From QHXQ01 sp045807745 (GTDB taxonomy: Bacteria; Acidobacteriota; Blastocatellia; Pyrinomonadales; Pyrinomonadaceae), in NCBI GenBank assembly GCA_045807745.1, contig JBJMGT010000023.1, forward strand, positions 1 to 64,000: a stretch of DNA of 64,000 nucleotides, written 5' to 3'. The notes below the pieces were generated by a model. That model did no database searches. It had not been told where the DNA came from and saw only the letters and a list, made by a program, of their open reading frames with translations. This document shows positions 1 through 8,946 of the stretch, one piece after another; the first letter of the stretch is position 1; each line of letters starts with the position of its first letter. Position numbers and translations under genes: made by a program.

Positions 1-72
1 CCGCGTTCGGGGCGCGCGGGCTTTAGCCCGGCGTTCCAACGCCGGGCTAAAGCCAGCGCGCCGCTAACGCGG
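1..72. repeat. 72-bp imperfect palindrome at left edge
   Basis: A hairpin symmetric about 36.5. The inner arms 19-35 and 38-54 pair perfectly over 17 bp around a 2-nt loop; 11-17 pairs with 56-62 and 1-7 with 66-72. It lies just past the stop of gpmI, so it may end that transcript, but it has no T tract and looks more like a dispersed REP/MITE-type repeat. It may extend beyond the window edge. Confidence 0.8.
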
Positions 73-92
73 CGGAGTTCGCAGGCTTCAGG

Positions 93-1640
93 TTAGCTCT
101 GGCGCAGGTCGCGTCCGGTCATCTCGGCGGGTTGGTCGATGCCGAGCAGGCCGAGCATCGTCGGCGCAACGTCTTCGAGCGCGCCGCCTGCACGTAACTT
201 AACGCCGCGCGCGTCCTCATCAACAAGCAAAAAGGGCACGGGGTTGGTCGTGTGCGCGGTGTGCGGTTGACCCGTCTGCGGGTCGAGCATCTGTTCGCAG
301 TTGCCGTGATCGGCCGTGATCAGACAGCGCCCGCGCGCAGTCCGCAAGCGTTTGGTGATCCAGCCGAGACAGGTGTCCACGTATTGCACGGCTTCGATGG
401 TCTTCGCTAAATTGCCGGTGTGACCGACCATGTCGGGGTTGGCGAAGTTGATGATGTAGGCGTCCGCTTCGCCTTCGTCCAGCGCGCGCAGAATTTTGTC
501 TGTGAGTTTGAAGGCGGCCATCTCCGGCGCGAGATCGTAGGTCGCGACTTTGGGCGAGGGCACGAGCAGACGTTTCTCGTGGGGGAACTCGACCTCCTGC
601 CCGCCGTTGAAGAAGTAGGTGACGTGCGCATACTTCTCGGTCTCGGCCATGCGGTAGTTGCGCACACCCAATGCGCCGAAGACTTCGCCGATGACGTGGC
701 GCGGCTGCACGGGCGGGAAGGCGACGGGCAGCGGGTACGTCTTATCGTAGACGGCGAAGCAGACGTAGTGCGTGTGCGGGCGATTAGGTGTGGGGAAGGC
801 ATCGAAGCCGGGCACGGCCAGCGCCGAAGTGATCTGGCGCGCGCGGTCGGCGCGGAAGTTGAAGAAGATAACTGAGTCGCCGTCTTTAATCGTTGCGACG
901 GGTTCGCCCGATGCGCGCGCGACGACAACCGGCTCGACAAACTCATCCGTCACGCCGCGCTCGTAAGATGCTCTGATCGCCGCGACCGGATCGCTTGTGC
1001 GCTCACCTTCGCCACCAACGAGCAGCTTGTACGCGCGCTCGATACGCTCCCAACGTTTGTCGCGATCCATCGCGTAGTAGCGCCCGCAGACAGTGGCGAT
1101 CTCGCCGCAGCCGATCTCTTGACACTGCGCCTGCATGGCCGCCACGTAACGGTCGGCGGATGAGGGCGGCGTGTCGCGCCCGTCGAGAAAGCAGTGCACG
1201 TAGACGCGGCGCAAGCCATGCGCGTGCGCCATGCGCAGCAGGGCGTAAGCGTGCTCCTGCGACGAGTGCACTAGCCCGTCGGAGACGAGACCCATGATGT
1301 GCAGCGCGCGGTCGTGCTTGTGCGCGTTATCGAGTGCGGCATTGAGTGCGAGGTTCTGTTGGAAGTCGCCCGTCTTGATCTCGTGATTGATCCGCTCCAA
1401 GTCCGTGCGCACGACGCGCCCCGCGCCCATGCACAGGTGGCCCACGTTCGAGTTGCCCATCACGCCCGCCGGCAAACCCACACACTCGCCCGACGCTTCG
1501 ATCAAAGTGTGTGGATATTTCTCCAACAACTCGTCGTAGTACGGCATCTCTGCGAGCGCGACGGCGTTACCTTCCCGCTCGGCGCGATAACCGAATCCGT
1601 CAAGGACGATGAGCGCGAGCGGCCCACGTTGCTTGCTCAA
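93..1640 (-). CDS. gpmI: 2,3-bisphosphoglycerate-independent phosphoglycerate mutase
   Basis: Cytosolic glycolytic enzyme interconverting 3- and 2-phosphoglycerate with two Mn ions and a phosphoserine intermediate. The 515 residues match the usual family length. Visible motifs are LDGFG (metal-binding Asp14), GNSNVGH with the nucleophile Ser64 (most homologues have GNSEVGH), FLDGRDTPP, and a C-terminal TADHGNCE metal site. The start is a TTG preceded at good spacing by GGGAGA; no better in-frame ATG exists. It lies downstream of a zinc-ribbon gene and eno on the same strand, so two consecutive glycolytic steps are probably co-transcribed. Confidence 0.96.
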   Translation of the reverse strand: MSKQRGPLALIVLDGFGYRAEREGNAVALAEMPYYDELLEKYPHTLIEASGECVGLPAGVMGNSNVGHLCMGAGRVVRTDLERINHEIKTGDFQQNLALNAALDNAHKHDRALHIMGLVSDGLVHSSQEHAYALLRMAHAHGLRRVYVHCFLDGRDTPPSSADRYVAAMQAQCQEIGCGEIATVCGRYYAMDRDKRWERIERAYKLLVGGEGERTSDPVAAIRASYERGVTDEFVEPVVVARASGEPVATIKDGDSVIFFNFRADRARQITSALAVPGFDAFPTPNRPHTHYVCFAVYDKTYPLPVAFPPVQPRHVIGEVFGALGVRNYRMAETEKYAHVTYFFNGGQEVEFPHEKRLLVPSPKVATYDLAPEMAAFKLTDKILRALDEGEADAYIINFANPDMVGHTGNLAKTIEAVQYVDTCLGWITKRLRTARGRCLITADHGNCEQMLDPQTGQPHTAHTTNPVPFLLVDEDARGVKLRAGGALEDVAPTMLGLLGIDQPAEMTGRDLRQS

Positions 1641-1710
1641 AGTTATTTATCTCCCGCCGTGAAAAGTTAGCTCGATGTCGAAATGAATAGAGCGATGGCC
1701 CAAACCAGCC

Positions 1711-1986
1711 TCACGCGCCGAAGAGCGGGCCGCCGGTTGGTGGCGGCGGTGGCTCAAGCATCGCGGGCGTGGCCTGATAGCGCGCCTTACAGTTGGGGCA
1801 CTGCGCGATGTGCGAGACGCCGCTCAAAGGGATGACCGGGATGACGAAGAAGAGCGTGATAAAGCGCATCCCCTTCTTGAGCGTGAACGGCGCGACTGTG
1901 CCGCACCGCCCGCAATGAATGGCTTGCGCAGTCTGCTCCGACCCCCACGTCAGGAAGCGCAGGCCGATGATAAAGAAAAAGAACAT
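1711..1986 (-). CDS. small membrane zinc-ribbon protein
   Basis: A 91-residue protein with two Cys pairs, C25-x2-C28 and C63-x2-C66, that can form one zinc ribbon. A hydrophobic stretch (about 41-57) lies between the pairs, the N terminus is Phe/Ile rich, and a proline-rich tail follows. ATG start with GAGG upstream. It sits between eno and gpmI on their strand with short gaps, so it is probably co-transcribed. Small zinc-ribbon membrane proteins of this layout are usually annotated as zinc-ribbon domain proteins without known function; no link to glycolysis can be shown from sequence. Confidence 0.75.
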   Translation of the reverse strand: MFFFFIIGLRFLTWGSEQTAQAIHCGRCGTVAPFTLKKGMRFITLFFVIPVIPLSGVSHIAQCPNCKARYQATPAMLEPPPPPTGGPLFGA

Positions 1987-2016
1987 ACCTACCTCGTTGA
2001 ACTTTGGTGCGCAGCC

Positions 2017-3384
2017 TTAACGCTTCGCCGCACGCGCCTTCTTTGGCGCATCGTTAGGCTTACTATTGCTTGCACGCTTCTTCGTGTTCGCCGCCGTCTG
2101 TGCGAGTTGATAGAAGGCGGCGCGACCGGGGAAGCGGGCTGCGCCGCGCAGGTCTTCTTCGATGCGGAGGAGTTGATTGTATTTGGCGATGCGGTCGGTG
2201 CGCGACAGAGAGCCGGTCTTGATCTGCCCGGCATTGGTGGCCACAGCTAGATCAGCAATGAATGTGTCTTCAGTCTCGCCGGAGCGATGCGAGATGATCG
2301 CAGTGCGGCGGTTGGTGCGCGCCAACTCGATGCAGTCGAGCGTCTCGGTCAGCGTGCCGATCTGGTTGACTTTGATCAGGATTGAATTAGCCACGCCTAA
2401 CTCAATGCCTTTGCGTAAAAATTCTGTATTCGTGACAAACAGATCATCACCGACGAGTTGCACGCGGTCGCCGATGGCGTCCGTCAGAGTCTTCCAGCCC
2501 GTCCAGTCGTTCTCCGCCATGCCGTCTTCGATGGAAATGATCGGATACTGCTCGGCCCACGCCTGCCAGTAAGCTGCCATCTCGTCGCTCGAAAGTTTGC
2601 GCCCGTCGGATTTTTTGAAGACGTATTGCTTGCCGTCATAGAACTCGCTCGCCGCCGGGTCGAGCGCGAGCATGACGTTCGTGCCCGCTTGATAGCCCGC
2701 TTGCGTGACGGCTTCGAGGATCGTCTCGATGGCCTCTTCGTTCGATTTCACGTTTGGCGCAAAGCCGCCCTCGTCGCCGACAGAAGTAGCCAGCCCCCGT
2801 TTCTTCAGCACCGCTTTGAGCACGTGGAAAATCTCCGCGCCGACGCGCAGGGCTGCCGAAAAACTCTCAGCGCCGACAGGCATGACCATGAACTCTTGAA
2901 AGTCCACGTTGTTGTCGGCGTGTGCGCCGCCGTTCAGGATATTCATCATCGGCAGGGGCAGCGTCCGCGCGTTTGCGCCGCCGAGATAACGGTAGAGCGG
3001 CAACTCCAGATACATGGCGGCGGCGCGCGCCGTGGCGAGCGAGACGGCGAGCAAAGCGTTTGCGCCGAGCTTCGCCTTGGTCGGTGTGCCGTCGAGCGCG
3101 ATGAGCGCAGCGTCCACCTCCGCTTGATCGAGCGCGTCGTAGCCGGCCAACTCCGGTGCGATCACTTCGTTCACATTGCGCACGGCCTGTTGCACACCTT
3201 TGCCGCCGTAGCGCCGCTTGTCGTTGTCGCGCAACTCGACCGCTTCGTGCTCGCCGGTCGAAGCGCCCGAAGGGACGGCCGCGCGTCCCGTCTCGCCGCT
3301 GACTAAGACGACCTCTGCTTCAACTGTCGGGTTGCCGCGCGAGTCCAGTATCTCGCGCGCGTAGACTGCTTCAATCAGGCTCAT
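2017..3384 (-). CDS. eno: enolase (phosphopyruvate hydratase)
   Basis: Cytosolic Mg-dependent enzyme converting 2-phosphoglycerate to phosphoenolpyruvate. It begins in the canonical way (MSLIEAVYAREILDSRGNPT) and carries SVGDEGGFAPN, the metal ligands in EDGMAENDW and VGDDLFVTN, the catalytic-Lys region LIKVNQIGTLTET and the signature SHRSGETEDTFIADL. At 455 residues it is about 25 longer than usual: after the normal end it has a tail rich in Lys, Arg, Ala and Asn. Probably first gene of the eno, zinc-ribbon, gpmI group. Confidence 0.97.
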   Translation of the reverse strand: MSLIEAVYAREILDSRGNPTVEAEVVLVSGETGRAAVPSGASTGEHEAVELRDNDKRRYGGKGVQQAVRNVNEVIAPELAGYDALDQAEVDAALIALDGTPTKAKLGANALLAVSLATARAAAMYLELPLYRYLGGANARTLPLPMMNILNGGAHADNNVDFQEFMVMPVGAESFSAALRVGAEIFHVLKAVLKKRGLATSVGDEGGFAPNVKSNEEAIETILEAVTQAGYQAGTNVMLALDPAASEFYDGKQYVFKKSDGRKLSSDEMAAYWQAWAEQYPIISIEDGMAENDWTGWKTLTDAIGDRVQLVGDDLFVTNTEFLRKGIELGVANSILIKVNQIGTLTETLDCIELARTNRRTAIISHRSGETEDTFIADLAVATNAGQIKTGSLSRTDRIAKYNQLLRIEEDLRGAARFPGRAAFYQLAQTAANTKKRASNSKPNDAPKKARAAKR

Positions 3385-3585
3385 GATGTTTGCGAGCTTT
3401 ACTCCTGTCGATTGATTTAAATTTGAGCAGAATCTATCTCACATTAGCCACGCGCGCGTCAAAGTCGTAGTGCTTGGGTGCTAGGGAGCCGGCGGGCTGC
3501 TTGACCGGCCTATCCGGTAGTGGGTCATTTTCACTGTTGAATAAAAACGAATAGTAGTGCAATCCGATCCTGCCTAAGATGTTCG

Positions 3586-3678
3586 CCTGCGACGGAAGCG
3601 GGCGTGAGTAAGAAGCTGTGGAGTATCAATGATATTGTGGGCCTGTTAGATAATCCGAAGTACGCGGGGCATGATTAG
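3586..3678 (+). pseudogene. transposase C-terminal fragment
   Basis: The frame from 3586 to the TAG at 3676-3678 reads PATEAGVSKKLWSINDIVG and continues LLDNPKYAGHD. This resembles the conserved tail of IS1-like transposases (TPAMAAGLTDHVWSLEEIV pattern, recalled rather than searched). No start or upstream transposase domain remains, so it is a remnant. It lies 45 bp inside the left inverted end of the element. Confidence 0.5.
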
Positions 3679-3680
3679 AA

Positions 3681-3950
3681 CTAGCGGTTTCGTAGCGCAC
3701 GTGCTGCCCTTCGCTCACCAACCCAACTAGCAATAGAGATAAGCGCTAGGATAAACCCGATCATGAACATCATGATTGAGGGCAACACCCACCTGACGTA
3801 AATCGCATCGAATTGATGTAACTCCACCTCTGTCGGCGGTAGCTTACTCAGTTGGCCCTCGACTATATGACTCCCCCACAGACAGGCAGGGAAAGAAGCT
3901 ATCATTAGCAGCACGGCCACACCCAAAACTAATATCATCCATCTTTTCAT
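3681..3950 (-). CDS. hypothetical two-TM membrane protein
   Basis: An 89-residue protein with an N-terminal hydrophobic segment (about 5-22) that could be a signal anchor, a polar middle (about 23-50), a second hydrophobic segment (about 56-74) and a basic C terminus (ERRAARALRNR). No family recognised. It lies between the inverted ends of the decayed element with its stop a few bases from the transposase-fragment stop, so it may be a passenger gene. The region is less GC-rich than its surroundings, which fits foreign origin. No strong ribosome site is seen. Confidence 0.55.
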   Translation of the reverse strand: MKRWMILVLGVAVLLMIASFPACLWGSHIVEGQLSKLPPTEVELHQFDAIYVRWVLPSIMMFMIGFILALISIASWVGERRAARALRNR

Positions 3951-4142
3951 CTTTGAAGCCGCCTGACTCTTGGTGTTCGTGAAGCTGACGAGTTTAACGT
4001 GGCGAAGATAAGCCCACAGAATATAACTGTCAACAGTGAGGCATCTGCCCCTTACTTTTGTTCAACAATGAAAATGACCCACTACCGCCTATCCGTCCCT
4101 ATTGCTTCTGCGCGGCAAAGCGGAGTAGCATGCGCGCCAGTT

Positions 4143-4502
4143 ATGCGTGTCCGTCTGCTCATGCTCGCGCTGTTGCTGGCTGCTGGTGTCAAGACCGGCA
4201 GTCACATGCGGCCACGTCTGTTGACTCCGGCCGCAGCCGGCAGCAACGCCGCGACGCTTGCGCCCGTGGACTCGGCGCGGCAGATAGATTTCGCCACTGA
4301 ACTCAGACCGATCTTTGCGGCCCGCTGCACGCCCTGCCACTTCACGGGCGGCGTACAGTATCAACGCCTGCCCTTCGACCGGGCCGAGACAATTATTAAA
4401 CTTGGGCCGAAGCTCTTCACCCGCATTAAAGATGAGCATGAACGGCAATTGATTAGCGAGTTCCTCACGCAAGCAGCGGCCCACAAAGATGCGCACCCTT
4501 GA
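4143..4502 (+). CDS. secreted small protein with c-type heme motif
   Basis: 119 residues from the ATG at 4143: a hydrophobic export signal (about 3-17), a linker, then ATELRPIFAARCTPCHF with one CxxCH heme site (C62, C65, H66). The phrase around CTPCH resembles the planctomycete/acidobacterial cytochrome-C-type domain found in PSD1/DUF1549-like proteins. The open frame extends upstream to 3999, but that part lies in the mobile element and lacks a signal, so the inner start is preferred. Probably a periplasmic one-heme protein or a truncated piece of a larger one. Confidence 0.6.
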   Translation: MRVRLLMLALLLAAGVKTGSHMRPRLLTPAAAGSNAATLAPVDSARQIDFATELRPIFAARCTPCHFTGGVQYQRLPFDRAETIIKLGPKLFTRIKDEHERQLISEFLTQAAAHKDAHP

Positions 4503-4707
4503 GTCGCTCCGGCGCGCCGCGTGTCGTCTCACAGAGCACAGCGGATATTATTGCGCCCGGTGCGCTGGCATAATCAAAATACAGCTTAACGATAGTCAGA
4601 AAAGGGCAAGCGGACGGACTTGCGCCCGCATCACAAATGGGGAATGATGTTTGCTTGGGCCAAGCGGTTAGGCCCGGCAGACGTTCAATAAGGAGACGGC
4701 GCGGACG

Positions 4708-5955
4708 ATGAGGTGCAAGGCTCGTTTATGGTGTGGCGCATTGCTGCTCGCGCTGGTGTGCGCGCTGGCACTGCCATCGGGGCGCGTACTCAGTGCTGTC
4801 CGTGCGCAAGAGCCTGTCCAAGCGCCGCAGCGCCGGCCGCGCCGTGTCCCTGAGCCGCCGACCCAGCCGCCGCAGCCGACACCCATGCCGCAACCGACTG
4901 CCAGCCCCGCGCCCGCCGAGCGCAACGTATTAGCGCCCGGCGAAGACGTGGAGCGCGTCGAAACTAATCTCGTCAACATACTCTTCAACGCGGCGGACAG
5001 GGAACGGCATTTCATCACGACGCTTAAGCCCGACGACATACGCGTCTTCGAGGACAACAGGCCGCAACAGATCGCCAACTTCGAGCGCGAGACCGATCTG
5101 CCGCTCTCGCTCGCCATCCTCGTCGATGTCAGTCTGTCGCAATTAAAGACTTTGCCCGACGAGAAGGACGCGGCGCACATCTTCGTCGAGTCTATCGTCC
5201 GCCCCGACCGCGACCGTGTTTCGGTCGTCTCCTTCGCACGCGACGCGACCGTCGAACAGGACTTGACGGACAACGTGGCCAAGTTGCAGCACGCGATTGA
5301 CGTGATGCAGATCGCGCCGCCCTTTAACGAGCTGGCCGCGGAGGTCGAGGGCACAGGCACGACGCCCGAAGCCGCGCGCGCAGCGGCCGAAGCCGCGGCC
5401 GCCCGCGCCGCCAACGACCGGCCCATCACCTCCACCGCCATCTGGGACACCATCTGGGCCACGACCAACGAGATCATGGCGCAGACACCGGAGCGCACGC
5501 GCCGCGCCATCATACTGCTCTCGGACGGCGCTGACTCGTCGAGCCGGCTGAAGCGCGACGAGGCGGTTGAGGCCGCGTTGAAGAGCAACACGGTCGTCTA
5601 CTCCATCGGCATCGGCGACGACGATTTCGACGAGGGCGCGCTCAAGAAGATCGCTGAGCGCACGGGCGGGCGCGCCTTTTTCCCCGAAGACGAACAGCGC
5701 CTGCGCGCCGCCTTCGCGCAGATTCAGGCAGAATTGCGCACGCAGTACCTCATCTCCTACGCACCGACGAACAAGGCGCACGACGGAACGTTTCGCCAAG
5801 TGCGCATCGACGTGGTCAACCCGGAGCTACAAAGACAGAAACTACAGTTGACCTATCGGCGCGGCTACTTCGCCAACCCGCCCACGCCCCCCGCGCCCGT
5901 GCGCCCACGCGCGCCCGGTCAACGGCTCACGAAACCGCTGCGCCGCAAGCATTAA
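4708..5955 (+). CDS. secreted VWA-domain protein (VWFA-related, acidobacterial type)
   Basis: 415 residues with a signal peptide (about 1-33, ending VRAQ), a Pro-rich spacer (about 35-70), a beta-rich segment containing DIRVFEDNRPQQIANF, and a von Willebrand factor A domain from about 134 to 310. The MIDAS motif DVSLS starts at Asp140, followed later by LLSDGADSS. The C terminus is Pro/Arg rich. This architecture is expanded in Acidobacteriota and usually of unknown function; VWA domains bind metal ions and protein partners. A second member lies at 54425-55489. An Ala-rich insert, about 210-235, is unusual. Confidence 0.85.
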   Translation: MRCKARLWCGALLLALVCALALPSGRVLSAVRAQEPVQAPQRRPRRVPEPPTQPPQPTPMPQPTASPAPAERNVLAPGEDVERVETNLVNILFNAADRERHFITTLKPDDIRVFEDNRPQQIANFERETDLPLSLAILVDVSLSQLKTLPDEKDAAHIFVESIVRPDRDRVSVVSFARDATVEQDLTDNVAKLQHAIDVMQIAPPFNELAAEVEGTGTTPEAARAAAEAAAARAANDRPITSTAIWDTIWATTNEIMAQTPERTRRAIILLSDGADSSSRLKRDEAVEAALKSNTVVYSIGIGDDDFDEGALKKIAERTGGRAFFPEDEQRLRAAFAQIQAELRTQYLISYAPTNKAHDGTFRQVRIDVVNPELQRQKLQLTYRRGYFANPPTPPAPVRPRAPGQRLTKPLRRKH

Positions 5956-6103
5956 CAGGCGCAACGCGCAAAGTTGTCACGAGCGCGGCATCGCCCAAAC
6001 GAATGCTTGACATCGCACGGGTTTCCGCCTACAACGAAAGCGCCGCCTAAAAAATCCAACTCCTATTCCGATACTCGGCTTGAGAGGTCTGGGGCGCAAA
6101 ACT

Positions 6104-6535
6104 ATGAACGAATTATTTCGCAAATTCTCCAGCAAGACATCGGCGTTGGTCGGCACGTCATGGGCCTTCATCGGCGCTTGCGCTATCGTCGTCGTCTGGG
6201 CCGCCTTCGGCCCGAAATACCATTGGTCGAACACGCACCAGTTAGTGATCAACACCGGCACGACGATCATCACCTTCCTGATGGTCTTTTTGATCCAGAA
6301 CACGCAGAACCGCGACGCCAAGGGGATTCACCTCAAGCTCGACGAATTGATCAAGGCCACGCAGGGCGCGCGCAACACGATGATTGATCTGGACAAGCTG
6401 TCGGACGAGCAGATGAAGCAGCTTGAAGAACAGTACAAGCGCATCTGTTCAGCAGGTGATAACCCGGAGGACTGCGAAGAGCCGCATCCTCTCGACGGAG
6501 TGCTGATAAACGGCAAGGTGGCGGGCGAGAAGTGA
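6104..6535 (+). CDS. low-affinity iron permease family membrane protein
   Basis: 143 residues from ATG 6104. Two membrane helices (about 14-35 and 46-64) are followed by the family signature IQNTQNRDAKGIHLKLDELIKA and an acidic, soluble C terminus with two Cys. This is the layout of the low-affinity iron permease family (PF04120), named for yeast Fet4; the short bacterial members have not been shown to transport iron. The frame is open upstream to 6080, but the inner start gives the normal N terminus. Confidence 0.8.
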   Translation: MNELFRKFSSKTSALVGTSWAFIGACAIVVVWAAFGPKYHWSNTHQLVINTGTTIITFLMVFLIQNTQNRDAKGIHLKLDELIKATQGARNTMIDLDKLSDEQMKQLEEQYKRICSAGDNPEDCEEPHPLDGVLINGKVAGEK

Positions 6536-6603
6536 GCGCGCGGTCTGCGGTTCGTGGCCCTGCGCCACGACGATCTTTCAGCAGCAAATGAAAACTGTTC
6601 GGC

Positions 6604-8946
6604 ATGAGAAAGGATAAGCCTGTGATGCGTTGTCTCGCGCTCGCACTGTTCATCTGTGTGGTTATCGTACCCTGCGTGCATGCGCAGTCGAAGACGAATC
6701 CGAGCGACAAGTTTCGGCAGTTGGAAGAGAACCTGCCGACGCCCAATGAACAGCGCGCCGCATCGGGCGCGCCCGGTCGTGCCTACTGGCAGCAGCGCGC
6801 CGACTACAATACAAAAGTTGAGTTGGACGACGTGCAGCACACCATCACGGGCACGGAGACTGTCACCTACTACAACAACTCGCCCGACACGCTTGCCTAC
6901 GTCTGGTTGCAACTCGATCAAAACATCTGGGCCAAAAATTCCGCGAGCTACACGACGCAGACCGCGCCCGCGCTCGACCGCGTGCCCTTCACGACCATCG
7001 ACAACATGCTCGCGCGCCGCGACTTCGACGGCGGCGATAAGATAACGGGCGTGCGCGATGGGCGCGGCGCGCCGCTTCATTACATCATCGTGGACACGAT
7101 GATGCGGATCGATCTGCCCGCACCGCTCGCGCCGGGGCAGAACACAGTCTTTTCGGTGGACTGGCACTACAATATCAACGACGCGCGCAAGATCGGCGGG
7201 CGCACCGGCTACGAGTTCTTCCCCACAGACGGCAACTACATCTACGAGATCGCGCAATGGTTTCCGCGCATGGCCGCTTACAACGACGTGTCGGGCTGGC
7301 AGCACAAACAATTCTTAGGCGCGGGTGAGTTCACGCTTGAGTTCGGCAACTACCGCGTCTCGATCACCGCGCCCGCAGATCACATCGTCGCCGCGACCGG
7401 CGTGCTGCAAAACCCGCAGGAAGTCTTGACGCCTGCGCAGCGGCAACGGCTTGAGCAAGCCCGCACCGCCAAGCAACCCACCTTCATCGTCACGCCCGAT
7501 GAAGCGCGCGCCAATGAGAGTCACAAGCCGGCGGGCAAGAAGACTTGGGTGTTCGCCGCCGAGAACGTGCGCGATTTCGCGTTCGCATCGTCGCGCAAGT
7601 TCATCTGGGACGCGCAGGGACACGATGTCGAAGGCCATCACGTCTTAGCGATGTCCTTCTATCCGAAGGAGGGCGAGCCGCTCTGGTCGCGCTATTCGAC
7701 GCACGCGATCATGCACACGATGAACGTCTACTCGCGTTATTCGTTTCCGTTCCCCTATCCGGTCGCGCAGTCGATCAACGGCCCCGTGGGCGGCATGGAA
7801 TATCCGATGATCTGTTTCAACGGCCCGCGCCCCTTGCCGGACGGCACGTACCCGGCGAGCACGAAGTATGGTCTCATCTCCGTCGTCATACACGAGGTCG
7901 GGCACAACTATTTTCCGATGACCGTCAACTCGGACGAGCGCCAGTGGACTTGGATGGACGAGGGGCTGAACACGTTCCTGCAATACCTCGCGGAGCAGGA
8001 GTGGGAGACTGGCTACCCTTCGCGGCGCGGCGAGCCGAAGAACATCACCGAGTACATGGCGAGCGCCAATCAAGTGCCGATCATGACCAACTCGGATTCG
8101 CTCTTGCAGTTCGGCAACAACGCTTACTCGAAGCCTGCGACGGCCTTGAACATTTTGCGTGAGACGGTGTTGGGGCGCGAGTTGTTCGATTACGCCTTCA
8201 AGCAGTACGCGCGGCGCTGGCAGTTCAAACGTCCGATGCCGGCCGATTTCTTCCGCACGATGGAAGACGCATCGGGCGTCGACCTCGATTGGTTCTGGCG
8301 TGGCTGGTTCTACACAACCGACCACGTGGACATCTCAATCGAGCGCGTGCGCCTCTTCCGCCTCGACACGCTCGACCCAGACGTAGAAAAGGCCGCGCGC
8401 CAGCAGGAGCGCGCGGCGCAGCCCGAGACGCTCTCGCAGCAGCGCAACAAGCCGCTCCCGAAACGCACGGACGAGTTTCCCTCTCTGCGCGATTTCTACA
8501 ACACTTACGACGAGTTGGTCGTGACCGAACAGGACCGCGAGCAATATCAAAAATTTCTCGCCACGCTTAGCCCACGCGAGCGCGAGTTGCTGAAACTAGG
8601 CATGAACTTCTACGTCGTTGATCTAAAGAACGTCGGCGGCCTTGTCATGCCGGTCATACTCGGCATCGAGTACGAGGACGGCACGCAGGAAGAGTTGCGC
8701 ATCCCGGCTGAAATCTGGCGACTCAACAACTACGACGTGTCGAAGTTGATCATGACGCCGAAAGAGGTGCGCGCCATCACGCTCGACCCGCATCTGGAGA
8801 CGGCCGACGCTGATCTCGCGAACAACTCGTTCCCGCGTCGCCCCGTCAAGTCGCGCTTCCAACTCTTCAAGGACGCACAAGCGCCGGCCAACCCGATGCA
8901 AGAGCTTGAGCGCAAACAAGCGCCCGCGAAGCCGAGCAACCCGTGA
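6604..8946 (+). CDS. M1-family zinc metallopeptidase (secreted)
   Basis: 780 residues with a signal peptide ending VHAQ near residue 28. The zinc site is complete: H430-E-V-G-H434 and Glu453 in WMDEGLN, with the family spacing of 18. The usual GxMEN exopeptidase motif appears as GGMEYP, as in acidobacterial and Bacteroidetes M1 relatives. The C-terminal quarter is charged and ends in a Pro/Lys tail. Likely a periplasmic or secreted aminopeptidase. Together with the S8, S9 and S41 peptidases and the peptide ABC transporter of the window it fits growth on protein. Confidence 0.9.
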   Translation: MRKDKPVMRCLALALFICVVIVPCVHAQSKTNPSDKFRQLEENLPTPNEQRAASGAPGRAYWQQRADYNTKVELDDVQHTITGTETVTYYNNSPDTLAYVWLQLDQNIWAKNSASYTTQTAPALDRVPFTTIDNMLARRDFDGGDKITGVRDGRGAPLHYIIVDTMMRIDLPAPLAPGQNTVFSVDWHYNINDARKIGGRTGYEFFPTDGNYIYEIAQWFPRMAAYNDVSGWQHKQFLGAGEFTLEFGNYRVSITAPADHIVAATGVLQNPQEVLTPAQRQRLEQARTAKQPTFIVTPDEARANESHKPAGKKTWVFAAENVRDFAFASSRKFIWDAQGHDVEGHHVLAMSFYPKEGEPLWSRYSTHAIMHTMNVYSRYSFPFPYPVAQSINGPVGGMEYPMICFNGPRPLPDGTYPASTKYGLISVVIHEVGHNYFPMTVNSDERQWTWMDEGLNTFLQYLAEQEWETGYPSRRGEPKNITEYMASANQVPIMTNSDSLLQFGNNAYSKPATALNILRETVLGRELFDYAFKQYARRWQFKRPMPADFFRTMEDASGVDLDWFWRGWFYTTDHVDISIERVRLFRLDTLDPDVEKAARQQERAAQPETLSQQRNKPLPKRTDEFPSLRDFYNTYDELVVTEQDREQYQKFLATLSPRERELLKLGMNFYVVDLKNVGGLVMPVILGIEYEDGTQEELRIPAEIWRLNNYDVSKLIMTPKEVRAITLDPHLETADADLANNSFPRRPVKSRFQLFKDAQAPANPMQELERKQAPAKPSNP

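Larger units (their letters stand above)
3515..4087. mobile_element. decayed insertion element with inverted ends
   Basis: Positions 3515-3541 and 4061-4087 form an inverted repeat matching at 26 of 27 positions, each end starting CGGTAGTGGGTCATTTTCA. Inside the left end lies a 31-codon fragment resembling a transposase C terminus (3586-3678), then a small minus-strand membrane-protein gene. Similar outer ends (GRTAGTGGGTCAGTT) recur around 37324-38520. Best read as a remnant of an insertion element; the family cannot be fixed without a database. Confidence 0.55.

Noticed and set aside
420..875. Plus-strand frame opposite gpmI
   Set aside because: Shadow of a strongly supported enzyme gene; no start signal or domain.
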